DNA of 64,000 nt from Aphelocoma coerulescens (lineage: Eukaryota; Chordata; Aves; Passeriformes; Corvidae). The translations under genes were made by a program, and so were the position numbers. Shown here piece by piece: positions 24,301 to 38,000 of the stretch. The first letter of the stretch is position 1, and the number at the start of each line of letters is the position of its first letter. The notes beneath the pieces are model-generated. The model worked only from the letters and a program-made list of their open reading frames with translations. It had not been told where the DNA came from and made no database searches. The stretch is taken from assembly GCF_041296385.1 (NCBI RefSeq), contig NC_091013.1, positions 9,686,001 to 9,750,000 of the forward strand, given 5' to 3'.

Positions 24301-27300
24301 CTAAAATGTTTCTTCAGCTATTCTTGCCAATATAAGTCTCTGGCTGCTTCTATTCAAAATAAATCCCAGATGCTATTTAAGTGATAGCTGGCATATACAT
24401 TTCAGAATTTGGGGAATGCTAAGCTTTCTTTAGACATCATCTTACAAAGTGATTTACCATGGAATTGAGCTTTCAGTGACTCACCTGGTGGGATTATAGC
24501 CTTATTTTTCAACAGTAATAATGGCAGAATGATTATATAACAACTAGATTAAAGTAGTTCTTTTGTTTCCTTATTACATTTCCTACATATCTTTTAATTT
24601 ATTATTTTTATTATGTTGTGGTGCTTTCCAAAAAGATTAAATGCTTATAAAAATTCCAAAGGCTCATTTTTTGAAGACAGTAGGCAATAAAAAGTCTCTG
24701 TCCAATGAGCCTTCAGCTGGGGGTCTGACAGACATATGGCAGCAAATTGTGTCTGTTAAAGTAAATCTAACCTAGCAAATGCCTACACTGCAGTCACTTC
24801 TCCTCTGGTATCAGTGTCAGTACTAGATTGTTTAACACAAAATCATATGTGCATAAATTAGTGCCACTTCTGTAATGCCTGTAGGACAGGCAGTCACCAC
24901 AGACTGAGACAGTCAAGCCAGATGGCTGGAGGATCCCTCAGCTGACAGGCAGGAAGAAGAAGAGATTGTGGCATGCCATTCAGGCAGTGTGGCTTGGCCA
25001 GCTTTGTGGGCTGCAGCAATTCAGTGTCGAGCCTTGCAGTGGAGCCCCTGCACAGAGCCACTGGTTTGTCCTGATGTGTGGTCCTGTGGCCTGTGATGTT
25101 CTTCAAGACCTTTCTTTCCTCTGCCCTGCCCACAGAAAACTAAGAAAGAATCTCACCTGCTTTGCATTTTGTTTCCTCATACTGTGGAAATGAGGACTGT
25201 CCCTTTTCCTGCTTGGCTGTGTGTTCAGGGTCTGTGTGTTCAGCCCTTTCCCCACACACATCACTCTGCCAGCCCTTTCAGCATTTCCCTTAGATGTCAT
25301 CAGCAAATCTCAGCTGGGAGCCAGACTGCCTGAAGGCAGCAGGCAAGCCCTGCAGGGACACCAGGGCTGACAAAACTGCAGCAGGAGTCCCCATGATTTA
25401 GAGATGAAAGTTGAGAGGAAACCTCCCCGTGTGCGTACTGCACGGAGCTGAGAGCATCTCTCGGGTCCCCTGGATGCAGGCAGAGAATCTCTCTCCTGCA
25501 CAGACTGCTTCAACAGAGCCATTTTTACCATGTTGTCATATTTGCTGTCTCACTGGAATTATAAAATTGCCGCAGTACCAGAAAACTGGGAGCCCTAGGG
25601 ATAGGTTATTCTTTGCTGACCAATATATAAGAAAAACTTCTTTATTCTCCTTTACTCTCTTCTCACTTGTTTCCAAGCAATTGTGAAAACTTTGCAGCTT
25701 CCAAAATTTCAGAGGGACTTTTTGTCTGTAACTTTTGTTTCACTGATTGGCAGAAATAAAAAAACAAAGAAAGAAAAAGAAAATTCTTCCTAACAATTAG
25801 AGAGCTTTTCTAAGTGTCAGTCCTACATGCCTGTAAGATGGCAAGGATTTATACTGTTTACTTTAAAACAGGAGAAAAGCAATCAGCCACTCTGATAAAT
25901 TCCTGTAAATAAATAAACAGCTTCAGAGATTTAATCTCAAAAAGTCCAACTCTTATAGCTTCATCCTCCTTTAGTTTTGCTCCATTGCTAACCCTTACAG
26001 AGCAAAGAGAAGAGTTTGACTCCACTGACCATAGCTCACCAGCTTCAAGTAAGGTCTCTTATGGTTGTGATTTATATTCTGGACCTGCAGGTCATAGCAC
26101 TTTGTGTTCACCCTCCTGTGGATTTATTCTTGGCTGCTGAGGTCATGACCTAACAGCTCCTGCTTTAGAGATACTTTCTCAGCTGCCTGTTGTTGGTTGG
26201 TTTCTTTCCTTTTCAATTATTGTGTAGCTTCACTTGGTCTGAAGATGAAAAAATTATCACCTCCAATGCCATATGTTCTTTTTTCACATATAAGAATAAG
26301 TAAAAAAATGACTGCCCTAATAGAAGAGTGACCTAGAGTATCTTAATTGCAGTGAGAATTGGTAGAAGATGCAGAAAGCCTTTCTATTTTTTTTTTGTCT
26401 GCTCTTGGATTGAGAACTTGCAAAACTATTCTGTTCCAGCAAGGTGAGAAACACCCTTTTCTTTTTTTCTTTTTTCTCCTTTTTCCTCATTTGATTGAAT
26501 GATAGTTAAAATATCCTATGTCTTTTGCTTTCAGACACAAACCATCTGCTTTGATTTTGGCTTTCCCTCAAATGCAGGACCTAGGGAATTCCACAGATTC
26601 CTGCAACAACTTAAGGAGATATTGAGTATCCCCAGCTACAAGTAAAAGTCTTCTGTTCAATTGGTCTTTGCTAAAGTGTGTGTATTCCTACACAGTTTTC
26701 CACAGTCACTCTGATATCATAAGGGATATCACATATGCTAGCTGTCAAAATATCAGAATTTACTATAAATATAAACTAGAATAGGTACATAACTTTTAAC
26801 CTGTGTATTGTGTCTCTGACCATGTCATTTAAGAAAAGCAGAGAAAATTAGCTTCTTAAAGTCATGAAAAAAGACCCTAGAAAACCTGAGGCTCACCTTA
26901 GAAGCCTGGTCTAGAAAATGAGCTATCAATTTGTTTGCAGGTGGTCCTGACAGCAGATCTGACAATATGTTTGTTTGGCTGCTGTAACATATATTAAGCT
27001 TCAGTGCATCCCCCTAAAGGTTTAGAATATGAATGATTTCTAAATAAGGGAGGCGCATTACACTTTGAATAATCACTCCTGCAGCCTGTGGCCTGCATAG
27101 GCAAAGAAGCAAAAGAAAAGCAGAGCTTTGAGAAGAAAAAGTTTGATGAAAAGGGTGACTTTAATCTGGAGTGGCTATTGTTCATCTATGGCTTCCTAGT
27201 CAATAACTCTGGCACCTTTCTTTGCACATATTTATGTGATTAGGTTACTGTAATATAAGAAATAAATAACTTTTTTTTAATGTAAAAGGCCATCTAAAAA

Positions 27301-27544
27301 TATACATCTAAAACCCTGAAATATGGCTTGAACAGGTACTGTGAATTTTTACAGGATTTATTTAAAAGGTTTGTAGGAATATTTCCCCCCCTCTTTCTCT
27401 GGGGAATCTTGAAGTTCAGATTGTTTTCTCCCCCTGTATTGGGGAACGTAAAGCATTTTTTTCTCCCACTGTATTTCAGGAATCTTGCTACTGTTCCTTC
27501 CTATTACTAGTATTTCCCAGCACTTACGTAATGCTCAAAACACA
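21395..27544. other. Unique non-coding DNA with GC-richer islands
   Basis: No gene or clear mobile element. GC-richer patches occur at about 22700-23310 and 24880-25520; both have overlapping frames on both strands (up to 133 codons at 22905-23306 on the minus strand) without recognisable domains. A 16-base tandem duplication is at 23116-23131 and 23137-23152. Pyrimidine-rich runs occur near 26455-26490. AT-rich unique sequence otherwise. Confidence 0.5.
23116..23152. repeat. Two-copy 21-bp tandem duplication
   Basis: TTTCTAAATTCTGTTA occurs at 23116-23131 and again at 23137-23152, separated by five bases, giving a 21-bp period. It is probably a recent slippage duplication. Confidence 0.9.
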
Positions 27545-27658
27545 GAGAAGCAAAGAAATAAATTTGCCAAAACTACTGAGCAAGACTAGGAGTAGAACTT
27601 AGGTTTTCTGACTCATTTTCATACCATTTACATTAAATCCCACTGCTTCTGGGTAGCC
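27545..27658 (+). mobile_element. Ancient MIR/L2-like repeat tail (candidate)
   Basis: The succession GAAGCAAAGAAATAAATTTGCC, ACTGAGCAAGACTAGGAGTA, GAACTTAGGTTTTCTGACTC and CCCACTGCTTCTGGGTAGCC follows the order of the conserved tail of ancient amniote MIR/L2-type repeats (AAGTGACTTGCCCAAG..., AGCAAGTCAGTGGCAGAGCC, GAACCCAGGTCTCCTGACTC, CCAGTGCTCTATCCACTA). The match is diverged but colinear over about 110 bp. Confidence 0.45.
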
Positions 27659-27736
27659 TGTCACCTTAGCACTCATTAAAATAACTAACACCTCATGCTA
27701 CATTTAGGGAAAACTCATAAAGCTTTCATCGACTTT

Positions 27737-27738
<2 letters not shown>

Positions 27739-27780
<42 letters not shown>
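27739..27780. repeat. Homopolymer of 42 T
   Basis: An uninterrupted T run of 42 bases. The downstream sequence starting CTGAGACAGAG has no TTTATT (AATAAA complement) nearby and no recognisable retrocopy, so I do not read this as the tail of a minus-strand processed pseudogene. Length is likely unreliable in assembly. Confidence 0.9.
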
Positions 27781-30700
27781 CTGAGACAGAGCCTTGAAAA
27801 AACCCATAGACATTAATCTGACTAACCCAGATTATGCCCAGGGAAGGAAATTTTTGTCCACCTGTTTTTTTGCAATGCACCTTAATTCAGCTCTAAACCT
27901 CTCTCAGCATAGCTGTGCAGTCTCCTCCTTCAGCTACTCTGTGGGTTTCAGCAGTTTGTAAACCATTCCAAGGTTGCTTCCAAATTCTTGGAACTCTGAG
28001 GTATAAAACACAGGCCTCAGGTTTTGCAATTTGTTTTCTGCACAATAACAAGTGAAACAGTATTTGCTATTTCTGAAATTTCTGTCACTTCTGTATGACT
28101 TTAGTACTTAGGATTTTTTTTCTTTTACAAAATAAACAAGTGCCCTAAAAGCACAGTGGGCAGCTGGCCAGAAATAGCCATAAATGCTTTCTCAGCAGTG
28201 TGAAACTTCTGAAATTAAAGACAGATGTGGTACAGTGCCTGGGAAAGGAAGGGAAAGGTGACATGACGGCTCCTGCAGAAATAAAGATGGATATAAATCA
28301 ATGGAGTAATGCAATGTGTAGCTATAAATTTACAGGAAGGCAGACTAAGCCACAGAGATACAGGGCCAGCTGAGAAACTTTGAATCTGGCTGCCAGAGGC
28401 TGAGGTGGACACATCTGAGGTGGACATACCTAAGATGGAAAGGACTAGGAAGTAAAACCTGTATTTGTGCTGCAAAAGTGTTCATGGTATTCTACAGATA
28501 GACCTGGAAAAGAGTGTGAATGAAACTGTAGATTGAGAGTAGAAGCTAACAAAAGAAAAGTAGAGATTTTATTTATGTGACCAAGATTTACAGAATACAA
28601 TAATTGAAGATGTCTTTTAAAGTATCACTGATGAATCACTGGTTTCAATGGGATGGCAAAACTTTTATTTGTTAAAGATTGAAAGATTGTCAACGCTTGC
28701 TGTTGATTAATAGCACAGTCATCAACTAAGTAGGGGTGTCATGCTAGGTTACAGCCTATATAAATTATTTGTGAACAGAAGCAAGTAATCTATTCTTACA
28801 CCTAAGCTAGTCGCTATCATCATTTGTGAAATGTAGTTCCTCAGTTCATATCATCTCACCAAGTCACACATGAAGAGAAATTTGAAACAAAAAGTCAGGA
28901 TTTTATCATCCAGGCATTTGTCTTTTGAAAACATACACAATAATGCTTGTAATGGGGTTTGCAGTACTTTAACGTTTAAAAGCCTCATGTACAGACACTG
29001 GAAATGTTCTGTACATAAAAGGAACATGCAGAAAAATCTAATTTACTGCCTCAGGACATCTTTGTTTTTTTCTCCTGTTTTTGGAGTACCCATTGGCTTG
29101 TATGGAAAAGGGTTTTGGTTCGCTGTTGTGTTGAAAAGTTTCTGTGCCCAATTTTGTCATTCTCATTTAAACTTGCAATATGGCAACAATAGCAAAACTC
29201 ATATTAATACTTTCTTAAAACCACATTCCCTCCTTTCATTTGGTAATAAAACACATCATTGAATGTAAATTTCCTGAGCTGGATAATCTATGCTTTCTCA
29301 TCTCAGTAGTTCAGTTTTTCAATAGAAAGGAATAACAGTTAATTTTTTGACATTAACTCTATATAACTAGCATGAAATGAGTCAAAGAATGAGTGAAAAC
29401 TAATCAGGCTTATACCTCAGAATAATCCTGGAAGAGAAAAGACTTCATTAATTATACCTGGCCTTGCTACCATGAAGTTTTAATGAAAAGAAAAAGGTGA
29501 CTAAAACTATGACGGTTTTTGATTAATTCTGAGTCTGTTATTTTCATTGGCTCTATGCTTCTGGCCTTAATAGGGGCACCACTGATGATCTGAAAGCACA
29601 CATAAGGCTGTGCCTACATTAGCAAGAGGGTAGCTCAGCAGGAGAATAGCATTAGATCAAAGCAGTTGCTGCTGGAGCCCCAATATTATATGCAATTTGC
29701 ACATTTTACTTTAGGTAACATTTAGCCTGGCCTGCAGAGTTGAATGCCCTCACCATGTATGTGGTTTGGAAATACCCAGAGCCCATGTCACTGATTAAGA
29801 CCCATTAGGGTTTGTAGTGCATTAAACCTGCACCTGAATCTGGGTTTCCTGCCCAATTTCATCTGAAAGAAATCGAGTTCTCTTGTGCCTGAATTGCTCT
29901 GCAAAATGGTCCAAAATGCTAATGCAGACACAGCCTGTACCAGCCAACAGTATGTATACTTTTTTCCTATATTTCTGCAAACATAATGTTGACTGGAAAA
30001 CTTCACAAGCTTCTAATTTAAATTTACAAAACCAAAGATATTTCAAATTATGTTATTTTCTGAATACAACTTGACCTAGCAGTATTATGCATAGATATTC
30101 TATGCATAAATTGTAGACCAAAATCATACTGCCTTCATATCATGACTAAAGGGTGGATTCATTTCGTACAAAACGCATAGTCAAGGGGTTGGTATTAACA
30201 ATCAGTGCAATAGAGCTCCAAAAATTCACTTTAAATGCACATAGAGAAAGCTATTTATGGAGTGGTTGAGAGAATTTTGAATGCAGTGCAAGATTGTATA
30301 TTGTCATTTTCATCAAAGTTATTTGCTTCTTGATATTACAGCAATCTGAATATTTTCCTTATTGTGCTTACATTTTTTTTCTTCAAATGATGGGTTTTCT
30401 CTTGCATCTCTATAAAGATTTAGCAGACTATTTTAAGTGGTGACCATTTCTATTTTTATGCCTAGATCTACTAATATATTCCTGAATTCTCTATGGGATC
30501 ATCCATATCAAACTTTCAATGTTGTGTATGGTTGTGCTTTTAAAACTGTCTTTCTTCATTGAAGTCTGAGACACTTAATTTTACAAAAACAGTGCAGATA
30601 TATCGTATGTAACAAAAGAGCCTTTTTTATTTATGTGATAAAGACTTAGATACACTGCAAGGAGCCACATAAGTTGTCATTTAAATAAACAGCAGTTGCA

Positions 30701-33700
30701 AGTATTGTGTAGTTGCAAGGCATTTCACAAAATTGAGGCAATTCTTTTGGGAAGTACTTCCCTTAATGGTTTGTAGAGTTCCTAATTTCACACTATGGAG
30801 TCTACTTTTTGGGCATATATTAACCAAACACATGTAAGTATCTGCAGAAGTCACTTATTTTTTTAGTTAATCTCTTTCTTTACACCCTGGAGAATATAAT
30901 GAAGCCTGTTTGTCATATTAGCATTGCATTTCCAATTAAAGTCCTTATTAAAAAAAGAAGAAAAACCACTAATCTAATAGCCAGATAAATGACCTCAGCG
31001 ATAAAAACTGTTTACCAGACAAAAATGTAGTTCACTTCTGTTAGGACATACAGTACATTCGAAACAATTAAGAAACACCATCTCAGTTTAGGGTATAAAG
31101 AAGATCCACATTGCCTTTAAAGTGTAGCCGTTGAACTGGGACAAAAAAATGTATGTGCACAGAAAGGTCTATTTCTAATAGAGAAAACCTGTCTTTTCAA
31201 ATCAACTGACACCTCTGCAGGCTTTCATTCTAGACTATGCTTTTCCCAGATGCTCTCAACTGTAACCAATAAATCTGAACACATATTTACTCTGCATGCT
31301 CTACCACGCTGATTTTAGGAGAATACAGGAGATCTAACAACTGTATGAATAGGCAATAAACCAGGACCCTTCTGAAAACAAATCACTCTTCCTTTTCTTA
31401 AAAATTGCTACATGCTGTCAAGATAGATGAAGAAACAGGGGATCAATATAAGGTATTAATCTCTTCAGTATTACAATTATACTTAGTCCTTTAAGCACAT
31501 GCCTAGAGCTAGTGAATTATTGCATTTGAAGTCAAACTGCAGATTAAACTTGGAGCATGAAGAGGGAGGCAGACAAAGAGAGGGAGAGAGATGAATCTAC
31601 ATAAGGGGGAGGGGAGTGACATTTTGATTTGACACATTAGAATCTTTATATTACTGTTCTGCCAGTAAAGAGCCTCTCTGGAGGTGTATGAAAGATTTTG
31701 CACTTAAAACTAAACTGGCAAAATAATCTTCTTTGCTGTGTAGATTAATGTTAGGAAATTTTCCTTTGCTTGTCTAGGGCAGTTCTGATTCTCTCTGCAC
31801 ACATTAAAACTTCTTTTGATTTTTCTTATCTTCCCTAGGTTTGGGTTCCTGAAACGTGCTAGTCACTCTGTGAGGAAGAAAAACAGGCACAGGTTTGTAG
31901 CTCATTTTTTCTCTAATTGAAGCACATTCCACACTTGTCACAACCTCCAGACAGAAGGAACAGGGAGGAAAAGTAGAATTCAGATGTCAAGCAGGCACAT
32001 GAAAATGAAATAAATCAAGGCTCCAAAGACACATGTGAGAACAAACTATTAAAGACTTGGTTTCTCATGGCTGTATTTCTATCCATCCCCAGACTCACCC
32101 TCTTGTCCCAAACTGTCTAACTATTTATCATTATCTTGGGGACATTTTAATTATACATTTTGCCAAGTCTTGGGTCCTTCCCTGTCATAATTTGCACTTT
32201 CATTGTCCCATGTTTAAACATCCCTGCTTTCACTGGGCACTGGTTTCTGCCTTACAATATTTTTTTATTATCATTTGGTAATATTTCTATTGCTTCTGCA
32301 ATCAAATTTAAAATTGGTCTTTGTTCCACTCCCCACTTTCTGTTGTGGTTTCACTGGTGATGGCAAGTACTGAATGTCCTTCAGTAGACAGTGAAAAAGG
32401 CAAAAAAAATTAAGGCCTCTCTTAACTTTCTGAACTCTTTTGACTTTCTCCCTCCCTCTTCTACAACTTAAATCTGAGGAACAAGAAGAGAAGCTGAAAG
32501 AAATTTAGATTGCACAAAGTATTTTTTAGATCAAGAAACAATAGTCTGTTTGCAGAACTAGTTACCACTGTGAAGAATGTAAAACCCAGCTGATGACAGA
32601 TTTACTGGTTTAAAGACAAGTGCAAGCCAACACAAGGTTAAATCCCTTTCATCCCTTTGATTCCTTTTTCTTAAAATTAGTCGTTTTAATTCTGTACAAG
32701 CATTAATTTCTTGTTTTCGTAAAATGCAAGTCAGAGTCTCTTTAAATTCCAAGCCTTGACCTGCAGCAGCAATGAGTTCCACAGCCTACTGAAAATACTC
32801 TGAACAGATATTTCCACTTATCCATTTATAATATGCCATCTCTCATTTTCCTTGCATTTGCATTCTTCCTCCCTGAAGCAGAAGGAAAATTATTTAATAT
32901 TGTTTGAAATATAGGAGGAATCTAAATTTTTCTTTCCCCAAGTGCATATATTCTGAGCTTCAAATGCATTGAACCTAATGACAGCTTCTGTGAGCTCAGT
33001 GTCTGGTCTCACTGAAGTTCCTTGCTTCTCCTTGAAGTCCATTCTGCACTTCCATAACCTACACAACTTCTGCAACCTGCTTACTTTGCTACTCCAAAGC
33101 ATGACTGTGCCAGAAAACCGTGGTCTCAGGGTGTGATTTTGAGGCATCTGTGTTTTCCCCCAGCAAAAAACTGACAGTTTAATTCTAGTCTTCCTCTTCT
33201 GTCTTTTAAACAGTTTTGATCCACAGTAATACTTTAGTTCCCAAATATTTACTTTCCTTACTAATTTCCTGTGCAGGACCTTGTCAGAGGACTGAATAAA
33301 CTGCCTGCTATCTCTCGCTTTGGAGACACTCATTGAATTTTAGCATTTCAGTGAGACTCTTCAGAAAACTCAGCAGGCTAGGCTTTATCACATCCTGGTC
33401 TTTCAGGTGTTTATTGTTTTACTTTCCTGATATAGATGCAATGTTTATTCATCTGTAACGTCTTGGATCACTTATGAAGCCTTTTTAATTAGAGATATAA
33501 AATTTGCCAGCCTCTAAGTTACTGATATAGTAAGAACTTTTAATTAAAGCCCGTGCAGTTTGTTAGCTGCTCTGCCCTGTCAAGATTTTGAATTCTGTGA
33601 TGTCTGTCATTTAAGCCTGTTGACTTGAAGCTTTTCAATTACCAGTTTCTTTCAGCGTCGTTCCTTATGGTGGCTCAGTCATCACCACTGATCGTCCTCA

Positions 33701-36700
33701 CTGACAGCAAAGAAAGCTGTAGAGCCACTCATGCTCTGCAGCAGAGGCTGGTGCAAAGGAACACCTCTTGGAGGTATCTGCACCTCTTTGTTTGCTCCTT
33801 CTATCTACAAGGACCCATGCTCAAGCCAACCAGCAGCTGTGAATTTGAAGTTTCACACGTCCATGCACTGAAATCAGACCTAGAATGTCCATTGACCTTG
33901 AGTCTTTTCTCTAGTGATGCCCACACAAAGTGTAGGTTGGTGACCACACTCCTCTCTTAACCTCTTGAGTCTGAAAGTTTATAACCTCAAAGTAAGGGAT
34001 TCTCCCATGGGTTTCCTGATTCCTTCCAGCTGAAATAGGAAATTAGCAGTGATGCATTAATTTCCACAATCTCTGATGCATTCTTTGAGGAAAGCTATAC
34101 ATATTTAGCAATACTCTGATTGCTCTCATATGTTCTATTATAGACATAAGAGAAAAATGCAGCATGAATATAAAGTTGGTTTTAAATATATTTCAGAGCA
34201 AGAGAAAGCAGATTGGTAATGCTATGCATGACAAAAATGTTACTCTTTATTGAATTAAAATTCTGCCACCCATAAAATAATAATTCTTTTTTCATGTGAG
34301 AAAGACAGAATTTTCTAGTTACATGAATGTAACTTAATAACTGGCCCAAGGGGTACTGAGCTCTCAAAAGGTTAAAAAACAAAAATCCCACTCCAGACTT
34401 TTAAATTTCAGATCCTAAATACAGAGTCTGATTGCTAATTTCATGACCAAGAATTCACATTAAACTTCTCCCAGAAGTCATGCAGAATTGGCCTACTCTT
34501 AATATTCACAGGAAAGTTAAAGTCCTAGTAGTACATTGTCTAATAATGTGCAGCAAAAACTCTTGATGGAATGTCACCATCTGTGTCTGTGCCTAAAATG
34601 GAGCTTACTTTTGAAGATATGATTTAAACTATTCTTTAGCAATTAAAGTACGAGAGTGCCAAAGTGATGACAAGCTTTTTCGTGTCTTCTTCTTAAAATT
34701 ATGAGAGACTTTTTTCATTTTTCCCCATCCTCTAGAAGTTCATGGGAAGTAAATTTTCAAAGTAGTGACATTAATGGGACTCATGCAGTTAAATCCCTAT
34801 GCATCACTCTGAAAATTTACTTGCTAGTGTACTAATGAAAATTTAGGTCCTTGAATATTTATGATCCTCTATGGGATATCATAAATGTAGCTCTTATTTA
34901 AATAAATAGGTGGAAAATCTGCCATGTGTGCATAGTCTGCTGGCATTCATATAATTGCAATCAAACTGCATTGTCCAAGAGTATCAGATTAATTTCTATT
35001 GTTCCATTTGCTGTTTGACCCTATCTCCCTTGATAATTGCAGATTTTCATTTGGATTCCACTTCCAAAGTTTAATCTCCCACTTAGAAGGACAGTGAGAT
35101 ATAGACCAAGAGCATGAGGAAGGAAAGCATTTTAATTGGAAAAGTGTATTTGAGATACTGAAAGCTGTTGGTTCCCTGGGAGCTGCACTGCTGATGCCTT
35201 CTTTTCTTGGCCTTGGAAATTTCCATCAGCTCCTTGCTGGCCAGGGACCTCCTGGATGGCTGCTGAAGGTGGGAAGGGAGGGACAGGGATGAGTGGTGGA
35301 AGACTGTAGTTGAAGATTGATTTAATCCTAAAATTTGGCACAGACAGCTACAAAACTGTGATTACTTCTGGGCCTATTGAATATCCATAGCTCTAGATGG
35401 GCCCTAATAAATAATCAGAAACAGCTTCTGCAGCAGGACTACTACAGTATCTTCCTGGTGCTGGGTATTAATCACACATTATGAGAAGAAAAAATTCAGA
35501 TTTGCTCTGACATTATTTATCCACATGATTTAGCCCCTTATGCACATCACATCTTTGCTAGTTTGAGTCTCTTGCCTTGTGATACATGTCTACTGGGACA
35601 GGAGCCCTGCTCCATCATACGTGAGAGAGGATGATGCCCAAAGGGCTGTATTCTGGGGATAATATCCAGAACCAAAGCACTCCTTCACAGAAAATTGTGA
35701 GTCTGTGCCTCAGGTGCCTGCTGTATCTTCTGTTCAATTCTCCAAGCACAAAGAGAGGATTGTTTCTTTTGCTAAACCAGCTCCTGCTGCCCCAGAAATC
35801 ACACAAGTCAGGGTATTTCGACATCAATGTCATCATGTAGGCAGTTACAAGTTGCCATGTCTTCTTGTTGACCTAATTAGTTATTTATTGCTTTTGTGTC
35901 TGCAAGACTTCTAGAACAATATAGTCCTTGAAGAATGAAATGTTTTTATAAAATGTTACCAGCTGAGTAGTGGCACCAAAATAGAGCAATGACAGAGCAT
36001 TTGTTCATCTAAGGATTCAGCGGAGGAGGAACCACGAGCAGAGCAAGCTATGGCAGCCTGACAGCTTGAATTGTCACACCAGCAGAGCTTAAGTCTTCAT
36101 CATCTTTATCCTTTGAGAACATAATTAGATCTACCTATTAAAATGATATCTAATAAAATCAAAGTTTTCATACTAATTATATAAAAGAATGAAGAAATAG
36201 CATATGACTAAGCAAATTGATTTCTGTCTTGTTACTCAATTACTTATCCACCCAGAAAACTGTCTTTTTATCAATGCTTGAATGCATTTCTACTCATACA
36301 GAAAGGACCTTACAGGGAGAAGAACAAGTTTAATAAAGGGGGGAGGACAGGAGTGAGAAACAGAATCTGGGGAGCACAGTTAGTAAGTTGTCTCTTAAAA
36401 TATTAAGCTAACAGCTACTTTTTTTTTTATTTATTTACCAGAGTGCTGTATCTTTTCTAAAAAGAGCCCCAGATCAAAACCACAACCCTTGACCTCTTCA
36501 TTGGTGTTTGTCCAATTTATCTTACTAATTTATGGGCTAGTTTTTTTAAAGACTAGATCTCTCTCTCTCTCTCTCTCAAGGTATGTATGTGTGTATGTAT
36601 ATTTTATTTTATTCCAAGTTTGGGTTTTTTCTTGCTTTTGTAAAAAAACCTCGTAATTCAGGTATCTTTTATAGACTCAAGATTGCTGAAGAAGTTTATA

Positions 36701-37645
36701 CCTCGAAAGTATAATAGTTCTTGTAATAATTTCCTGTTATTCCTTTAGGGAGCTGAAAAGAAACTAATCTGACTTCAGGCTTAGCTTTAAAGATCCAACC
36801 TGTATCTATTATGTGTTAGCTAAAATGGAGCAAGTGTTTCGTGTATGTGTGCATGTGAAGAAAAAAATTAAATAAACAGAAAGGGAAAACTCTAGGATAT
36901 GTTGTAGCTCCTCTTTCCTTGTCATGAAGAAAAATGGCAAAAATAGGAGCATTGTTGCTATCATCTCATGGTTCTTGCTCATGTCCCCATGGTAACTAGC
37001 AGAAGTCATTTGCATTCTGCAGAAGCATCAGGGAGATGCATGTGTGCAGCAGTTCAGAGGGGTGCATGGTCCAAAGGATGTGGTAAATATGGGCCAGCTT
37101 TGCAAAAATCCTAAAAGGCCACCCTCAGGAAGCTAACAGAAGTCCTATTAATATGTAAAACTTGGCAAAACAATTTTTTTGTTTTAAGGATAGTTTGAAC
37201 CTTCAGTAAGGGGCAAAGATCTGAAAGTTTGTGGTGGTCTAACATACAGTTCATGATACAGGCCCTCAAATGTTATCAGTAAGTAAAACTCTTCTGAAAA
37301 TGGAGATGCAGATTCTTTTCAGCTTTAGGTTTGGTCCTCATTTTACTGCATTAAAATTAATGTTTTATTTCACTACTGCATGTCTGCTTTCCTCCTCCCA
37401 AAAATGTCCTTCTCTCTGTTACAGATTTTCAAGATTTATAAATATTTTTATCTATAAGATGTATAATTATATTTTATTATAAATATGATATATGCTTTAA
37501 ATATATAAATAATGATTATGATATATTTATAGAAGTCTAGTTATATGTCAGTATATACTATAAATATTACATACTTATGAATATATTTCTTTAGAAAATG
37601 CCTGTTTTCATAGGAAATGCCACTGATAACTTTTATCTATGTGTG
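27781..37645. other. Unique AT-rich non-coding DNA
   Basis: About 10 kb with no clear mobile element and no convincing gene. A 130-codon ATG frame (28870-29262, plus) and a 147-codon ATG frame (32890-33333, minus) are the longest outside the LTR; their lengths are about what chance allows in a window this size. A 10-bp-stem inverted repeat is at 30085-30109. A TTCTTATCTTCCCTAG acceptor-like site at about 31838 precedes 54 bases open in one frame. (TC)10 lies at 36558-36577. The stretch 37440-37580 is strongly AT-rich with TATAAATATATAAATA-like runs. The CNE-like text around 30900-31010 and 34600-35090 has several TAAT/AATTA cores. Confidence 0.5.
36558..36577. repeat. (TC)10 microsatellite
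   Basis: Ten TC units, followed after AAG by a GTATGTATGTGTGTATGTAT-like run to about 36601. Confidence 0.9.
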
Positions 37646-38000
37646 TGTTGGGTTTGCATCACAAAGTTTTCATAGCAGGGGTGGAAATGGATTCTCTGAG
37701 AAGTTGCCAGAAGCTTCCTCTGTCCAACAAAGCCAATGCCAGCCAGTTCCAAGGCAGAGCTGATGCTGGTCAAGGCCGAGCCCATCAGTGATGGTGGGAG
37801 CAACTCTGGGGTAATGTATTTGAAAAGGGTGAAAAAAATGCTGCTGAGTTGCAGCTGGAGAGAGGAGAACATGTGAGAGCAACAGCCCTGAAGAGCCCCA
37901 GGTGAGAGAGGAAGGAGGGGCAGGAGGTGCTCCAGGCGCCAGAGCTGAGATTCCCCTGCTGCCCGTGGTGCAGACCATGGCGAGGCAGCTGTGCCCCTGC

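Noticed and set aside
27781..27800. Alu-like start after the T run (GAGACAGAG)
   Set aside because: Only about ten bases match, and Alu elements do not occur in birds; coincidence or composition.
28870..29262. 130-codon ATG ORF
   Set aside because: No splice context, no recognised family, and one or two frames of this length are expected by chance in this much sequence.
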